Shown piece after piece: positions 19,961-28,287 of a DNA stretch of 39,377 nt. Positions within the stretch are counted from its first letter, which is position 1. Each line of letters starts with the position of its first letter. This DNA comes from a virus. The stretch covers positions 1 through 39,377 of the IMG/VR virus record IMGVR_UViG_3300038701_002047. One strand, given 5' to 3'. The position numbers and the translations under genes are program-made. The notes below the pieces were generated by a model, which was given only the letters and a program-made list of their open reading frames with translations, was not told the DNA's origin and did not search any database.

Positions 19961-22122
19961 AGGAGTGAAAGCTGGCTTTTTTGAGAAACAGCAGCCTTTA
20001 AATTTGCTTTCGCTAAGTCGTAGTAGCTTTCTTTCAACTCAAAACCTACTCCTTTTCTTCCCATTTTAACAGCCTGATAAACTTCGCTACCTATACCCAT
20101 GAAAGGTGAAAAAATTGAATCTCCAGGATTGCTGTAAAGATGTATTAACCTTTCAATGGTATCTAGTTGTAATGGACAAATATGCTTTTCGTCATTATCT
20201 TCTCTTCCATTCCTAAAACCTTGTAATGTATTTGAATAATTAATATCCATCCATACAGGAGAAGCGTATTTTTGCCACAAGTCAACATTAATACCAGTAT
20301 TCATAACAGGATTATTCCTTTCTCCATCCTTCCTAAAAACTAAAACATAATCCGGAATACCTACCCTGCTCATGGTGCTATCTTTTTTTACTTGCTTGTG
20401 CAATAGTCCAAGTGCTTTTGTTCTTTGCATTTCAACAACAGGATCTTTCCAAATGGTTATTCTACTAGCATAGATAAAACCAGCATCCTGAAAAACTTTT
20501 AATATCATTCCAGAAAAATCCCTTAATCCAATAAAACCTTCCTTACCTTTTTGAATTGGTAAATCCATACAATGAACAGCAACATTTCTACCTGACATCA
20601 TAACCCGATAAAGTTCTTTAATCAAAAAACGAAACTGATTTAAAAACACCTTATAGTTCTTTGAATTCGCCATATCCTCTACATGATTAGAATAGGTGTA
20701 TAGTTCAGCAAATGGAGGACTAAAAACACTTAAACCTTGGCTTTCATCTTCAATGCTTTTAATAAGTTGTACTGAATCCCCACATTTAATATCAAACCAT
20801 TCATTTTGTTCACTATCAATAATATAGCTTTTTGATTCCATCATTTTACCGGAAAGATTCATATTAACTGCTTTTGCCATTTCATCCTGCATAATTTCAA
20901 ATTGTTTTTGTTTGTGATCAATAGCCTTTTTGACATTTGCCATTGTATCGGTTGTAATCAAATAAATGTTTACCTCATTCTTTTGGCCGAACCTGTAACT
21001 TCTCCTAATAGCCTGGTAAAGCCCCTCGAAAGAAAAATCTAATGAAGCAAATATCTGATTTCTGCAATTTTGATAATTCATACCAAAACTGGCTATTTTT
21101 GTTTTGGTGATTAATATCCTGAATTCATTATTAGCGAAACCCAATAGTTTTTCTTTTTTCCATTCATTGGAATCAGAACCTTTAACTTCTACTGCATCAG
21201 GAAGTAATTTCTTTAAAGATTGTCCTTCCTCATTTTGCTTAATCCAAATAATGAAGTTCTCATCAGGCTTATCATTAATGATAGAAACGACTTCTTCCAA
21301 CCTTTCTATTTTTGTTAGCCTTAACTCCGAATTGAAATTGGTTGCTGAAATTAGCGCATCATTGAAAAGTCTACCATTGTCCCGGTTAGGTGTAATTATC
21401 TGATTTTCTATCAGGTTTAGTTTTGGTAAGTCATATCCATTCATTTCAAACCCAATATCCATAGGCTTGTTAAGCATAATTGCCCATGTGCCAATCCATT
21501 GGTAGAAAATCTTTATTGCATGACCTTTAAGTCTCCATTTTGATGTTTCTCCTCCATCATGAACAAAATACATTGATAGCATTTCATTTCGGCCCATAAT
21601 GTCTAAGAATTCTGAATGGTTCCCTAATTCCATTGGATCGTTAGGGCTTGGGGTTGCAGTACATGCTAACTTGTAAGGAGTGTTTTTAAAATTGTCAATT
21701 ATTTTCTTTTTAATTGATCCCTCAAAGTTTTTCAGAATGCTACTTTCATCAAGAACAATACCGGAATAAATTGAGCAATCAATATTATCTAATTGCTCAT
21801 AATTCTGGACACTAATGTTGTCCATATTTATCCCAAACTTAGATCCCTCTTTAATCGTTTGCCCTACTACTGCAAGAGGTGCCAATATCAAAACATGTTT
21901 ACCAGTATTTATATTAACCTGGTTTGCCCATTCCAATTGCATCAATGTTTTTCCTAATCCACAATCCGCAAAAATAGCATACTTACCAGCCTTTAACGCT
22001 CGTTTAACTATGAATTTTTGGAAGTCAAACATATTACTGTTTAATTCCTTTTCGCTAATATCGAATCCTGAGAATACATGCTTTTTTTGCTTTGATTCCA
22101 GGAACTTTAAATAATCATCCAT
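19957..22122 (-). CDS. SNF2-like helicase fused to DNA methyltransferase
   Basis: The 721 aa protein has an N-terminal SF2/SNF2-type ATPase (about 30-400): Walker A DCGLGKT near 53-59, DES at 125-127, 'ACTATPSPNDPMELGNHSEFL' from 154, and 'ASLDFSFEGLYQAIRRSYRFGQ' (motif VI) near 359-380. The C-terminal half (about 440-721) is an N4/N6-type DNA methyltransferase with SPPF at 468-471 (motif IV) and 'FSPFMGIGSEVYQAVKMGRKGVGFELKESYY' (motif I) near the end, a permuted (beta-class) order. No nuclease domain is visible. Probably protects or modifies phage DNA; ATP-driven translocation may aid site scanning. Lies beside the iteron region. Confidence 0.8.
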   Translation of the reverse strand: MDDYLKFLESKQKKHVFSGFDISEKELNSNMFDFQKFIVKRALKAGKYAIFADCGLGKTLMQLEWANQVNINTGKHVLILAPLAVVGQTIKEGSKFGINMDNISVQNYEQLDNIDCSIYSGIVLDESSILKNFEGSIKKKIIDNFKNTPYKLACTATPSPNDPMELGNHSEFLDIMGRNEMLSMYFVHDGGETSKWRLKGHAIKIFYQWIGTWAIMLNKPMDIGFEMNGYDLPKLNLIENQIITPNRDNGRLFNDALISATNFNSELRLTKIERLEEVVSIINDKPDENFIIWIKQNEEGQSLKKLLPDAVEVKGSDSNEWKKEKLLGFANNEFRILITKTKIASFGMNYQNCRNQIFASLDFSFEGLYQAIRRSYRFGQKNEVNIYLITTDTMANVKKAIDHKQKQFEIMQDEMAKAVNMNLSGKMMESKSYIIDSEQNEWFDIKCGDSVQLIKSIEDESQGLSVFSPPFAELYTYSNHVEDMANSKNYKVFLNQFRFLIKELYRVMMSGRNVAVHCMDLPIQKGKEGFIGLRDFSGMILKVFQDAGFIYASRITIWKDPVVEMQRTKALGLLHKQVKKDSTMSRVGIPDYVLVFRKDGERNNPVMNTGINVDLWQKYASPVWMDINYSNTLQGFRNGREDNDEKHICPLQLDTIERLIHLYSNPGDSIFSPFMGIGSEVYQAVKMGRKGVGFELKESYYDLAKANLKAAVSQKSQLSLL

Positions 22123-22157
22123 TCTTAAGGTTTTTTGTTTAATTTGTAATATATAAA

Positions 22158-22499
22158 TTAATCCTCTATTATCGTAATTTTACCCTTCAAATATTCATCA
22201 ATCATGTTCAGAATATCGGTGAACTTTTGCAGATCGTCCAGTTTGGTAATCCTTTCAATAACGTTTACAACCTGGTGGTACTGTTTAATTACATCCTCGT
22301 TCCCGGGTGATTCCAGAAACTTGAATGTTTCCATGCTTTCCCGCCTCCAATCATTTAGTAGGTTGTGGTGCTTGATTTTAAGCGTGTGTCGGTACGTTGT
22401 TAGCATATTAGTATTACCATAGCTTTCAAGCATTAACTCCACTAAGGCACCGTAAATAATCTTGTTTATCGATTGCTTTACTTGAATATTCTTTCCCAT
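22158..22499 (-). CDS. Hypothetical helical protein
   Basis: A 113 aa, mainly helical protein ('MGKNIQVKQSINKIIYGALVELMLESYG...YHQVVNVIERITKLDDLQKFTDILNMIDEYLKG'). Family not recognised. It overlaps the next upstream gene (22478) by 22 nt and precedes the helicase-methyltransferase, so it belongs to the recombination/replication operon. Confidence 0.5.
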   Translation of the reverse strand: MGKNIQVKQSINKIIYGALVELMLESYGNTNMLTTYRHTLKIKHHNLLNDWRRESMETFKFLESPGNEDVIKQYHQVVNVIERITKLDDLQKFTDILNMIDEYLKGKITIIED

Positions 22500-22693
22500 A
22501 ATGGCATAGTTTTTCGTTGTTCCCTTTTTTGTGCGTTTAACCTACGTTTGATCTTAAATCTTTCCTCTATCAGGAAGTCAATCATCTGTTCGCAGTCGTC
22601 AACGCTTAAATTTGCGCTACCGTTAATCTTTATGTGATCCGATTCCGGTATAATCTCAAATGACATGTTGTCTTTAATTAGGATATTTTTCAT
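22478..22693 (-). CDS. Small hypothetical protein
   Basis: The 71 aa product has a beta-rich N-terminal half and a basic helical C-terminus ('IDFLIEERFKIKRRLNAQKREQRKTMPLWERIFK'). It overlaps recT by 4 nt (ATGA), implying co-translation. Not recognised. Confidence 0.5.
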   Translation of the reverse strand: MKNILIKDNMSFEIIPESDHIKINGSANLSVDDCEQMIDFLIEERFKIKRRLNAQKREQRKTMPLWERIFK

Positions 22694-23601
22694 TCTGTTG
22701 CCCTTTTAAATTGTTCGTCTAGTGACACTGGTTGATAGTCGTTTAAATATTTATCAAGCTTTTTTGCTTGCCACATAAATTTATAATCCGAAAGTTCATC
22801 TGCCAGTCTAGTTTTTTCATCATCCATCAAAGTTGAACGTTCAAGTTTAGATTCAATAAATGCCCAGTATCCATGTGTTAATGGTTCCTGAAACCCCATT
22901 GCTTCATGTGATAAATCAATAGCATTTTGTAAATGATTTGAATCTGTTGATTTAGGTAAATATTTAGTATGCCTCTTAACTACGGTCTTTCTAAACATTT
23001 CACCTTCATCAGTCACCCATGTACTGGATTTTACCTTTCCATCTAAATAGGCCTTGTACGATTCACTTCTTGCCCTTATTTCCAGAATATCCTGTTTAGA
23101 CATTATTTCAATATGCTCTGTATTATCCTTAGCAATAATTGCCCTGGAATAAACACCAATAATATCACCTCTATCTTTTCCCGTTAAAAAATATGGGGTA
23201 TGTTTTTTAATTGGCTTATCATATCCCAATGATATTTCAATGTCATCACCTTCATAAATTAACTGGCTACTTATTGATGAAACACCACCTGCATCAGTTA
23301 CCAATTTTATCAAACCTACATAGCTTGGATCAAGACAAACTTCCATCTGCCTTGATCCTGAGTTATACCTAGGAATTAAATAGGCTTCTTTCTTTACAGG
23401 GTTCAATGTTAATCCTACCTGAGCAACATTTAATATCGCTTTTAAAGCACTTTCAGGAGTGCATTTTTGAAGGTATGGGTTTTTTTGCGCTATTTGAACA
23501 GCAAACGAAACCTCTTTGTCAAAATGTTTTTCGTCTAATCCTGATTGGGACAAAAAAGATTGTTTTACGGTTTTTAAATGATCTTTACTTATAATGTTCA
23601 T
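22690..23601 (-). CDS. recT: RecT-family single-strand annealing protein
   Basis: The 303 aa protein shows the RecT pattern: 'FAVQIAQKNPYLQKCTPESALKAILNVAQVGLTLNPVKKEAYLIPRYNSGSRQMEVCLDPSYVGLIKLVTDAGGVSSI' with 'GL.L.P....AYL.P' followed by 'Y.G.I.L....G', and 'KTVVKRHTKYLPKS' in the last third. RecT anneals complementary single strands during phage recombination. No RecE-like exonuclease is adjacent; the VRR-NUC protein at 16520 may provide ends. It overlaps both neighbours by 4 nt. Confidence 0.85.
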   Translation of the reverse strand: MNIISKDHLKTVKQSFLSQSGLDEKHFDKEVSFAVQIAQKNPYLQKCTPESALKAILNVAQVGLTLNPVKKEAYLIPRYNSGSRQMEVCLDPSYVGLIKLVTDAGGVSSISSQLIYEGDDIEISLGYDKPIKKHTPYFLTGKDRGDIIGVYSRAIIAKDNTEHIEIMSKQDILEIRARSESYKAYLDGKVKSSTWVTDEGEMFRKTVVKRHTKYLPKSTDSNHLQNAIDLSHEAMGFQEPLTHGYWAFIESKLERSTLMDDEKTRLADELSDYKFMWQAKKLDKYLNDYQPVSLDEQFKRATE

Positions 23602-23879
23602 TTCGTCAAATATTTATTATCAATGTCGGTAATGATTTCCTTTAGTTTCTCCTGGAATTCTGTATAAGAGAAAGCCCATAAATCGCTAAGATCAATATCG
23701 TATTGATCGACCACTTCCCTAGATAGGAAGTTTACCGTTTCGTGAATGAAAAAGTTAATCCTTTCGGTTCCTGTGTTATAATCAAAGTATATCAATATAC
23801 CTTTTTTTAGCCTAGATTCAGACTTTATAATAAAATCCGATACCTCATTTAGTGCTTTAATCTTTTCGTTGCTTGTCAT
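23598..23879 (-). CDS. Hypothetical protein upstream of recT
   Basis: A 93 aa product from ATG 23879 (MTSNEKIKALNEVSDFIIKS); an upstream ATG at 23903 is less likely because the 23879 start already overlaps the previous gene by 23 nt. Helical, with 'YFDYNTGTERINFFIHETVNFLSREVVDQYDIDLSDLWAFSYTEFQEKLKEI'. Not recognised. Its 4-nt overlap with recT links it to recombination. Confidence 0.5.
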   Translation of the reverse strand: MTSNEKIKALNEVSDFIIKSESRLKKGILIYFDYNTGTERINFFIHETVNFLSREVVDQYDIDLSDLWAFSYTEFQEKLKEIITDIDNKYLTK

Positions 23880-24048
23880 CTTTCCAATTTTTAAGTACCT
23901 CAATCATGTAACTATTTCCAAATTTCTTATATGAAACCATACCTACCAGCATAGTCCCCTCCCTTAGCTTTTTTTGTACCCAGTTGCTTTCATAAGAGAA
24001 ACCGGATAGTCTGCAATACTCTTTAAGTGTGATTTGTTCTGTTACCAT
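23857..24048 (-). CDS. Small winged-helix/excisionase-like protein
   Basis: The 63 aa protein 'MVTEQITLKEYCRLSGFSYESNWVQKKLREGTMLVGMVSYKKFGNSYMIEVLKNWKDD' has the layout of MerR-type/helix-turn-helix-17 domains (helix, turn, helix, then a wing carrying a 'KFGNSYMIE' strand). Such proteins in phages act as excisionases or small regulators. There is no integrase here, so a regulatory role is more likely. Confidence 0.5.
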   Translation of the reverse strand: MVTEQITLKEYCRLSGFSYESNWVQKKLREGTMLVGMVSYKKFGNSYMIEVLKNWKDDKQRKD

Positions 24049-24302
24049 GCAGCATTATCTTTAGCGATTTCCAATAATTGATTTTCTGTTTTGGCGGTAA
24101 TTTTAGGCCAATCCGATTCGTCCATAAGGCTTATATCTGATATGTAGAAATCATCTACAATCTTATCTCCTTCCAAGTCGTAACCGTGATCGGTATATTT
24201 AACCGTGCATTCAATTACCGGCCGGCCATCAATAGGCCAGAAAGTTACATCAATTTCCTGGTACCGGTTTTCAAACGTGCAATCTTCTATTGTGATGTCC
24301 AT
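24042..24302 (-). CDS. Hypothetical protein, 86 aa
   Basis: An acidic beta-rich protein ('MDITIEDCTFENRYQEIDVTFWPIDGRPVIECTVKYTDHGYDLEGDKIVDDFYISDISLM'). Not recognised. It is translationally coupled to the small gene upstream through TAATG and overlaps the next gene by 7 nt. Confidence 0.5.
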   Translation of the reverse strand: MDITIEDCTFENRYQEIDVTFWPIDGRPVIECTVKYTDHGYDLEGDKIVDDFYISDISLMDESDWPKITAKTENQLLEIAKDNAAW

Positions 24303-24463
24303 TAGTCCTCAATTACAGTTACACTTGAAAACAGGCACCAACTTGATACCTTGCCGTGAAAATTGACCATTACCTTTTCGTTCCAATTGTCAATGTCCAA
24401 AATGGTTCCTTCGCTTTCCCGGCCTTTTTTGCTACTTACTTTTACTTTGTCTCCTATTTGCAT
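24302..24463 (-). CDS. Small KOW/SH3-barrel-like protein
   Basis: A 53 aa frame starting MQIGDKVKVSSKKGRESEGT and ending SSVTVIED. 'IGDKVKV...GRESEGTILDID...VMVNF' resembles a KOW/Tudor-type small beta barrel. Its stop overlaps the next ATG (TAATG at 24300-24304), strong evidence for translation. Too short for long-ORF scans. Confidence 0.55.
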   Translation of the reverse strand: MQIGDKVKVSSKKGRESEGTILDIDNWNEKVMVNFHGKVSSWCLFSSVTVIED

Positions 24464-24504
24464 AATAATAACCGGTTGACCACCACCGGAAGGTTTGGGG
24501 GTTA

Positions 24505-24708
24505 TTAATCTATACCTATAAACTTATTTAAATTGATAACATCAAATATTTTAACGACTTCGGACCTTCCAAAATCAGCCTTAACAATACCTTGTCCGCT
24601 AATCCAAAACTCGCAGGTTATGAAATTATCATACTGCTCAACAACTTTCAAAGATTTACCGTTTAAGTTGTTATAATTGCTTTTTGTGTTTACTATAGCC
24701 TTTGTCAT
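24505..24708 (-). CDS. Small hypothetical protein, first gene of minus-strand early operon
   Basis: A 67 aa product from ATG 24708 (MTKAIVNTKSNYNNLNGKSL). A longer frame from 24735 would begin at or upstream of the expected transcript start, because a TACATTTG box lies at 24733-24740. Beta-rich ('VVEQYDNFITCEFWISGQGIVKADFGRSEVVKIF'); not recognised. It leads the operon running down to the helicase-methyltransferase. Confidence 0.5.
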   Translation of the reverse strand: MTKAIVNTKSNYNNLNGKSLKVVEQYDNFITCEFWISGQGIVKADFGRSEVVKIFDVINLNKFIGID

Positions 24709-24732
24709 GATTCCTTGTGTTTGTTTGTTTAT

Positions 24733-24764
24733 CAAATGTAGTAATAAGTTTTATATATACCAAA
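24733..24764 (-). promoter_or_regulatory. Early minus-strand promoter (TTTG-N20-TACATTTG)
   Basis: On the minus strand TTTG (24764-24761) is 20 nt from TACATTTG (24740-24733), a good Bacteroidota consensus. It would drive the recombination/replication operon. Confidence 0.65.
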
Positions 24765-24796
24765 CAAAAGGTATTTTTTTTATTAAATAATTTTGA

Positions 24797-24809
24797 ATAA
24801 CTTTGGGGT
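24797..24809 (+). promoter_or_regulatory. TAACTTTG box before terminase
   Basis: TAACTTTG ends 4 nt before the ATG at 24810 (spacer GGGT), the same layout as at 7181 and 37209. No good -33 box was seen at the usual distance, only a T-rich run. It forms a divergent pair with the promoter at 24733-24764. Confidence 0.5.
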
Positions 24810-25169
24810 ATGGCAGGAGGTAGACCTAAATTATGGGATAGTCCGGAAATACTGGAAAAGTTGGTAGATGAATACTTTGATTCTACTAATAGACCTACTT
24901 TATCCGGTCTTGCTGTATTCCTTAATTGTGATCGACATACCATTTACAATTACAAGGAAAGGGACGAGTTTTTCCACATAATAAAAAAAGCCACTTCATT
25001 AGTTGAATCAATTTATGAAGAACGGGCCATCTACGAAAACAATCCTACAGGGGTAATATTCGCACTTAAAAATATGGGTTGGTCTGATAAAGTGGAGAAT
25101 AAAACAGATATGAAGGTATCAGGAATTAAGCCTATCGAGTGGGTAAAATCCAAGGATGTCGAAGATTAA
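24810..25169 (+). CDS. terS: Terminase small subunit
   Basis: The 119 aa protein begins 'MAGGRPKLWDSPEILEKLVDEYFDS...PTLSGLAVFLNCDRHTIYNYKERDEF', an N-terminal helix-turn-helix common to DNA-packaging small subunits, then 'ESIYEERAIYENNPTGVIFALKNMGWSDKVE', which is characteristic of the family in Gram-negative phages. It recognises phage DNA and recruits TerL. It overlaps terL by 14 nt. The start follows a TAACTTTG box by 4 nt. Confidence 0.8.
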   Translation: MAGGRPKLWDSPEILEKLVDEYFDSTNRPTLSGLAVFLNCDRHTIYNYKERDEFFHIIKKATSLVESIYEERAIYENNPTGVIFALKNMGWSDKVENKTDMKVSGIKPIEWVKSKDVED

Positions 25170-26367
25170 TGAAAAACATCAAATTCTTTATTCCTCTACT
25201 AATCGTTATGTTTATGAAAAAGGAGGTAGGGGTTCAGGTAAATCATTTGCAATTTCTAACTATGCATTAAGATTAACATACGATAATAATAGAGTTGTTC
25301 TTTTTCTGCGCTATACTATGGTAGCAGCCTCTATTTCTATTGTACCTGAGTTTGAAACTCAAATGGAAATTGAAGATTGTAAAGATGATTTCCACATATC
25401 AGGATCAGAAATAACCAACAAATTAACCGGGTCAAAGATAATTTTTAAAGGGGTAAAAACCTCTTCTCTTAACCAAACTGCAAACCTAAAATCTATCCAA
25501 GGTCTAACAGATGTCATTTATGATGAGTTTGAAGAACACCCGGACCAGGAAAGCTTTGATAAATTAGATGAATCAATTAGATCCGTAATAGCAAGCAATA
25601 AATTGGTATTAGTTTCTAATGCATTACATAAACAATCGTGGCAGCATAAAGAATTTTTTAAAAAGGATGGTCTTTACTATACAATGACTGATAGGGTGCT
25701 AACCACCTGGAGGGATAACGTAGAAAACCTTTCTGATTCATGGCACCAAAAAAGGAAGATTGTAAAGGAAAAGAATAAGAAAAAATATGACCGGGATTAT
25801 GAAGGTTTAGACTATGAAGATATTGAGGGAGCATTATGGAATTATGGTTTAATTTTTAGGACTGATAACCTACCAAAGATGAAAAAAATAGTTGTGGCAG
25901 TTGATCCGGCAGTAACTTCTAATCCTGATTCAGATGAACATGGAATTATTGTTTGTGGATTAGGGTATAATGATTATGGTTATGTTTTGGATGATGGTAG
26001 CGGTATCTACACACCTAATGGAATGGCAACAAAGGTCATTCAATTGTATGATAAATGGCAGGCTAATTTGGTGGTAGGAGAAACAAATAATGGAGGTGAT
26101 TTTATTGAGGCTGTTATTAAGAATATTGATAAATCAATAGCCTATAAATCAGTACATGCCAGCAGGGGAAAGGTAACTAGGGCCGAACCTATTGTAAGTA
26201 TTTACGAGCAATTAAAAGTGAGGCATTATGGTAATTTAAACGCTCTTGAAATAGAAATGACTTCATGGAATCCAGTATTAAGCACCTCTCCAAATAGGGT
26301 TGATGCTATGGTTTGGGGGTTTACTGAATTATTTTATAACTCAGGTGGTGGTTGGGTTATTGGATAG
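25156..26367 (+). CDS. terL: Terminase large subunit
   Basis: The 403 aa protein has the ATPase Walker A GGRGSGKS at 23-30, Walker B region 'VIYDEFEE', and the C-terminal RNase H-type nuclease starting 'VVAVDPAVTSNPDSDEHGIIV' with a later 'VVGETNNGGD' acidic strand and 'SPNRVDAMVWGFTEL' near the end. This is the packaging motor and cutting enzyme. It is followed by a short transcript-like segment and a strong terminator, so terminase is expressed separately from portal and capsid. Confidence 0.9.
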   Translation: MSKINEKHQILYSSTNRYVYEKGGRGSGKSFAISNYALRLTYDNNRVVLFLRYTMVAASISIVPEFETQMEIEDCKDDFHISGSEITNKLTGSKIIFKGVKTSSLNQTANLKSIQGLTDVIYDEFEEHPDQESFDKLDESIRSVIASNKLVLVSNALHKQSWQHKEFFKKDGLYYTMTDRVLTTWRDNVENLSDSWHQKRKIVKEKNKKKYDRDYEGLDYEDIEGALWNYGLIFRTDNLPKMKKIVVAVDPAVTSNPDSDEHGIIVCGLGYNDYGYVLDDGSGIYTPNGMATKVIQLYDKWQANLVVGETNNGGDFIEAVIKNIDKSIAYKSVHASRGKVTRAEPIVSIYEQLKVRHYGNLNALEIEMTSWNPVLSTSPNRVDAMVWGFTELFYNSGGGWVIG

Positions 26368-26390
26368 TAAATAAATTATTACTATATTTG
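26359..26390 (+). promoter_or_regulatory. Promoter between terL and terminator
   Basis: ATTG ending at 26362 is 20 nt from TATATTTG at 26383-26390. Expected start is near 26395, only about 30 nt before a strong terminator, so it would yield a roughly 70-nt RNA or an attenuated leader. Confidence 0.5.
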
Positions 26391-26424
26391 ATTAATTCTT
26401 TTATTCGTTGTGTAGTGTTGTTTT

Positions 26425-26464
26425 CAGGGACTGGTTTTGAGGGTTTTCCAGTCCCTGTTTTTTT
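26425..26464 (+). terminator. Intrinsic terminator after terL
   Basis: Perfect 10-bp arms CAGGGACTGG (26425-26434) and CCAGTCCCTG (26448-26457), 13-nt loop, followed by seven T. A clear intrinsic terminator separating terminase from portal. Confidence 0.85.
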
Positions 26465-26479
26465 AATTTTAACTTTTTA

Positions 26480-26508
26480 GCTAACTTTAGCCTAAATTGA
26501 CTACAAAT
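26480..26508 (+). promoter_or_regulatory. Candidate portal promoter/leader
   Basis: TAACTTTA lies at 26482-26489 in the sequence CTAACTTTAGCC, 19 nt before ATG 26509 and 7 nt before an in-frame TTG at 26497. An A-rich stretch precedes the ATG, as is usual for this phage. Confidence 0.45.
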
Positions 26509-27867
26509 ATGGACTTAATCAAAGGCTTCAAAAAAGCATTCCAAAAAAAAGAACTTGGGTACCCTTCAACATCCGGGTTTAATATCATCGGTGGTAGGTG
26601 GGTAATGTTAACTGATAATTACACAACATACATAGATGAAGGGTGGAAAAAGATCCCTTACGTATACGGAATAATTGACCATATTTGCCAAAAGTTTTCA
26701 GATCCTCCAAGGTTGCTATACAAAGAGAAAGACAGAAAAAAGGCTATGGGTATGCGGTCTTTACTCAATGGTTCCAGTTCAGGGGAACAATTTTTTAAGG
26801 CTAAAATGCTCAGGATTAAAGCCTTTGAACAAATAGATGAAGGGCATGAATACTATTCTTTAATGTCCGAACCTAACCCAATTTCTAACACCGAAAAGTC
26901 ATTCAATTACGAACGTTGCGGATACCTTGCCCTAACAGGTAATAGCTACGTTTATTCTGCAATCCCTGGTATAGGTTCCAACGCTGAAAAACCAAAACAA
27001 TTATGGAACATTCCAAGCCCTACATGCCAACCAATTGCAGGCTCGAATATGAATCCTATCTTAGGTTACAAGGTAAGTTATTACGAACCTGATAACGTGC
27101 CATTGGAAAGGATGCAACATGTTAAGCTTGCAAACTTCATTAGCCAATTTTCCTCACTTGATGAAATGCTGGTAGGTATTTCACCAATGAAAACTCTAAT
27201 TAATACCAATACGCAATTATTGGATGGTGATAATGCTAACGGGGTGGCCTTTCAGAATATGGCCCCGGCTGGTATTGTTAATGGTGAAAGTAATGCAGAT
27301 GGATTGACGCAAGAACAGGGATTGCAAATTCAGGAAGGGTTACAGCAAAGAGTAGAAAATAATGCCCTATACAAAAAGATGCTAGTAACTCCTGCCAGGG
27401 TTCATTGGACAAAGATAGGGTTTAGTCCGGTTGATTTGCAGATACTTGAGTTCATGGATCAGGCGGAAAAGAAAATAGCAAAGGTTTACCATTATCCTTT
27501 GGGATTGCTTAATGATATGGGTGAAGTAGCCAACCAGGAAATTAATTCGAAGCGGTTAATAACCGATGCTGTTATGCCTTATATCAGGCGGTTTGATGAT
27601 GCTGATACGCAATCAGTAAGACAATGGTATAATGATCCTACATTATCGGTAATGACCGATTTGCAATATTTCCCTGAACTGTCTGAGGACATGGAAAAGG
27701 TTGCAAGGTGGCTGAAAGATTGTTACTGGTTATCGATGGAAGAAAAGCGTAGGGTTATGGACTATGAAGAAGAATACCAGGGAACTGTTTTGGTTCCGGG
27801 TAATTTGGTACCGATCGAAGATTTATCCGGGTTGGATTTATCTGGTGGTGATGACTTGACTTTATAG
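26509..27867 (+). CDS. Portal protein
   Basis: A 452 aa protein with the HK97-type portal layout: N-terminal 'VYGIIDHICQKFSDPPRLLYKEKD', 'CGYLALTGNSYVYSAIPG', 'MQHVKLANFISQFSSLDEMLVGISPMKTLINTN', 'GLQIQEGLQQRV', and 'IGFSPVDLQILEFMDQAEKKIAKVYHYPLGLLND', the last matching the well-known 'FSP.D.Q.....' and 'I...FGVP..LL' stretch. It forms the dodecameric DNA gate at one capsid vertex. ATG 26509 is preferred over TTG 26497. Order terL-portal is standard. Confidence 0.85.
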   Translation: MDLIKGFKKAFQKKELGYPSTSGFNIIGGRWVMLTDNYTTYIDEGWKKIPYVYGIIDHICQKFSDPPRLLYKEKDRKKAMGMRSLLNGSSSGEQFFKAKMLRIKAFEQIDEGHEYYSLMSEPNPISNTEKSFNYERCGYLALTGNSYVYSAIPGIGSNAEKPKQLWNIPSPTCQPIAGSNMNPILGYKVSYYEPDNVPLERMQHVKLANFISQFSSLDEMLVGISPMKTLINTNTQLLDGDNANGVAFQNMAPAGIVNGESNADGLTQEQGLQIQEGLQQRVENNALYKKMLVTPARVHWTKIGFSPVDLQILEFMDQAEKKIAKVYHYPLGLLNDMGEVANQEINSKRLITDAVMPYIRRFDDADTQSVRQWYNDPTLSVMTDLQYFPELSEDMEKVARWLKDCYWLSMEEKRRVMDYEEEYQGTVLVPGNLVPIEDLSGLDLSGGDDLTL

Positions 27868-27885
27868 GATTTATTTGTATATTTG
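27856..27885 (+). promoter_or_regulatory. Promoter for 27907 operon
   Basis: TTG (27856-27858) and TATATTTG (27878-27885) are 19 nt apart, with a 21-nt A-rich leader to the ATG at 27907. It would drive the membrane and minor-head genes and the glycosyltransferase cassette. Confidence 0.55.
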
Positions 27886-27906
27886 TTGTGAAACAAAACA
27901 AAACTT

Positions 27907-28287
27907 ATGATGAAAGCAAATGAATTAAGGATTGGTAATTTGGTTGATTCTTATTGTGTAAGTGAAATAATAGTGCATTCAGTATGTAGTATTAATAATG
28001 AAGTATTTAATGAAGATATAGGTGAAATACCTTTGCATTCATTAACACCAATCCCAATAACAGAAGAATGGTTGGTTAGGTTTGGGTTTTTACCGGTTGG
28101 ATTACTATATATGCACCCTAATTGTGATTATATCAGTTTTGATCTTAAGAACAAAATAATTAAAATAGTCCACGTATGGTTTACTGAGGTAAAAATCGAA
28201 TACATACATCAAATCCAAAACCTATACTCTTCGCTAACAGGTGAGGAACTAACGATGAAGGAATATGCCAAGAACACACATGCCTAG
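27907..28287 (+). CDS. Conserved Bacteroidota-phage hypothetical protein
   Basis: The 126 aa protein follows a pattern recurring in Bacteroidota phages: 'MKANELRIGNLVDS...IPLHSLTPIPITEEWLVRFGF...YIHQIQNLYSSLTGEELTMKE'. The conserved 'ELRIGN', 'PIPITEEWL..FGF' and 'HQIQNLY..LTGEEL' segments identify the family, whose function is unknown. Here it sits between portal and minor head genes and is probably an accessory gene. The start may be 27907 or 27910. Confidence 0.65.
   Translation: MMKANELRIGNLVDSYCVSEIIVHSVCSINNEVFNEDIGEIPLHSLTPIPITEEWLVRFGFLPVGLLYMHPNCDYISFDLKNKIIKIVHVWFTEVKIEYIHQIQNLYSSLTGEELTMKEYAKNTHA

Noticed and set aside
23857-24048. Excisionase as evidence of a temperate phage
   Set aside because: The HTH-like protein resembles excisionases, but no integrase or attachment-site repeat was found, so it is not taken as evidence of integration.
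24671-24943. Minus-strand 90-codon frame over the terminase promoter
   Set aside because: Overlaps terS antisense and the divergent promoter region; the 24505-24708 gene and terS explain the sequence.
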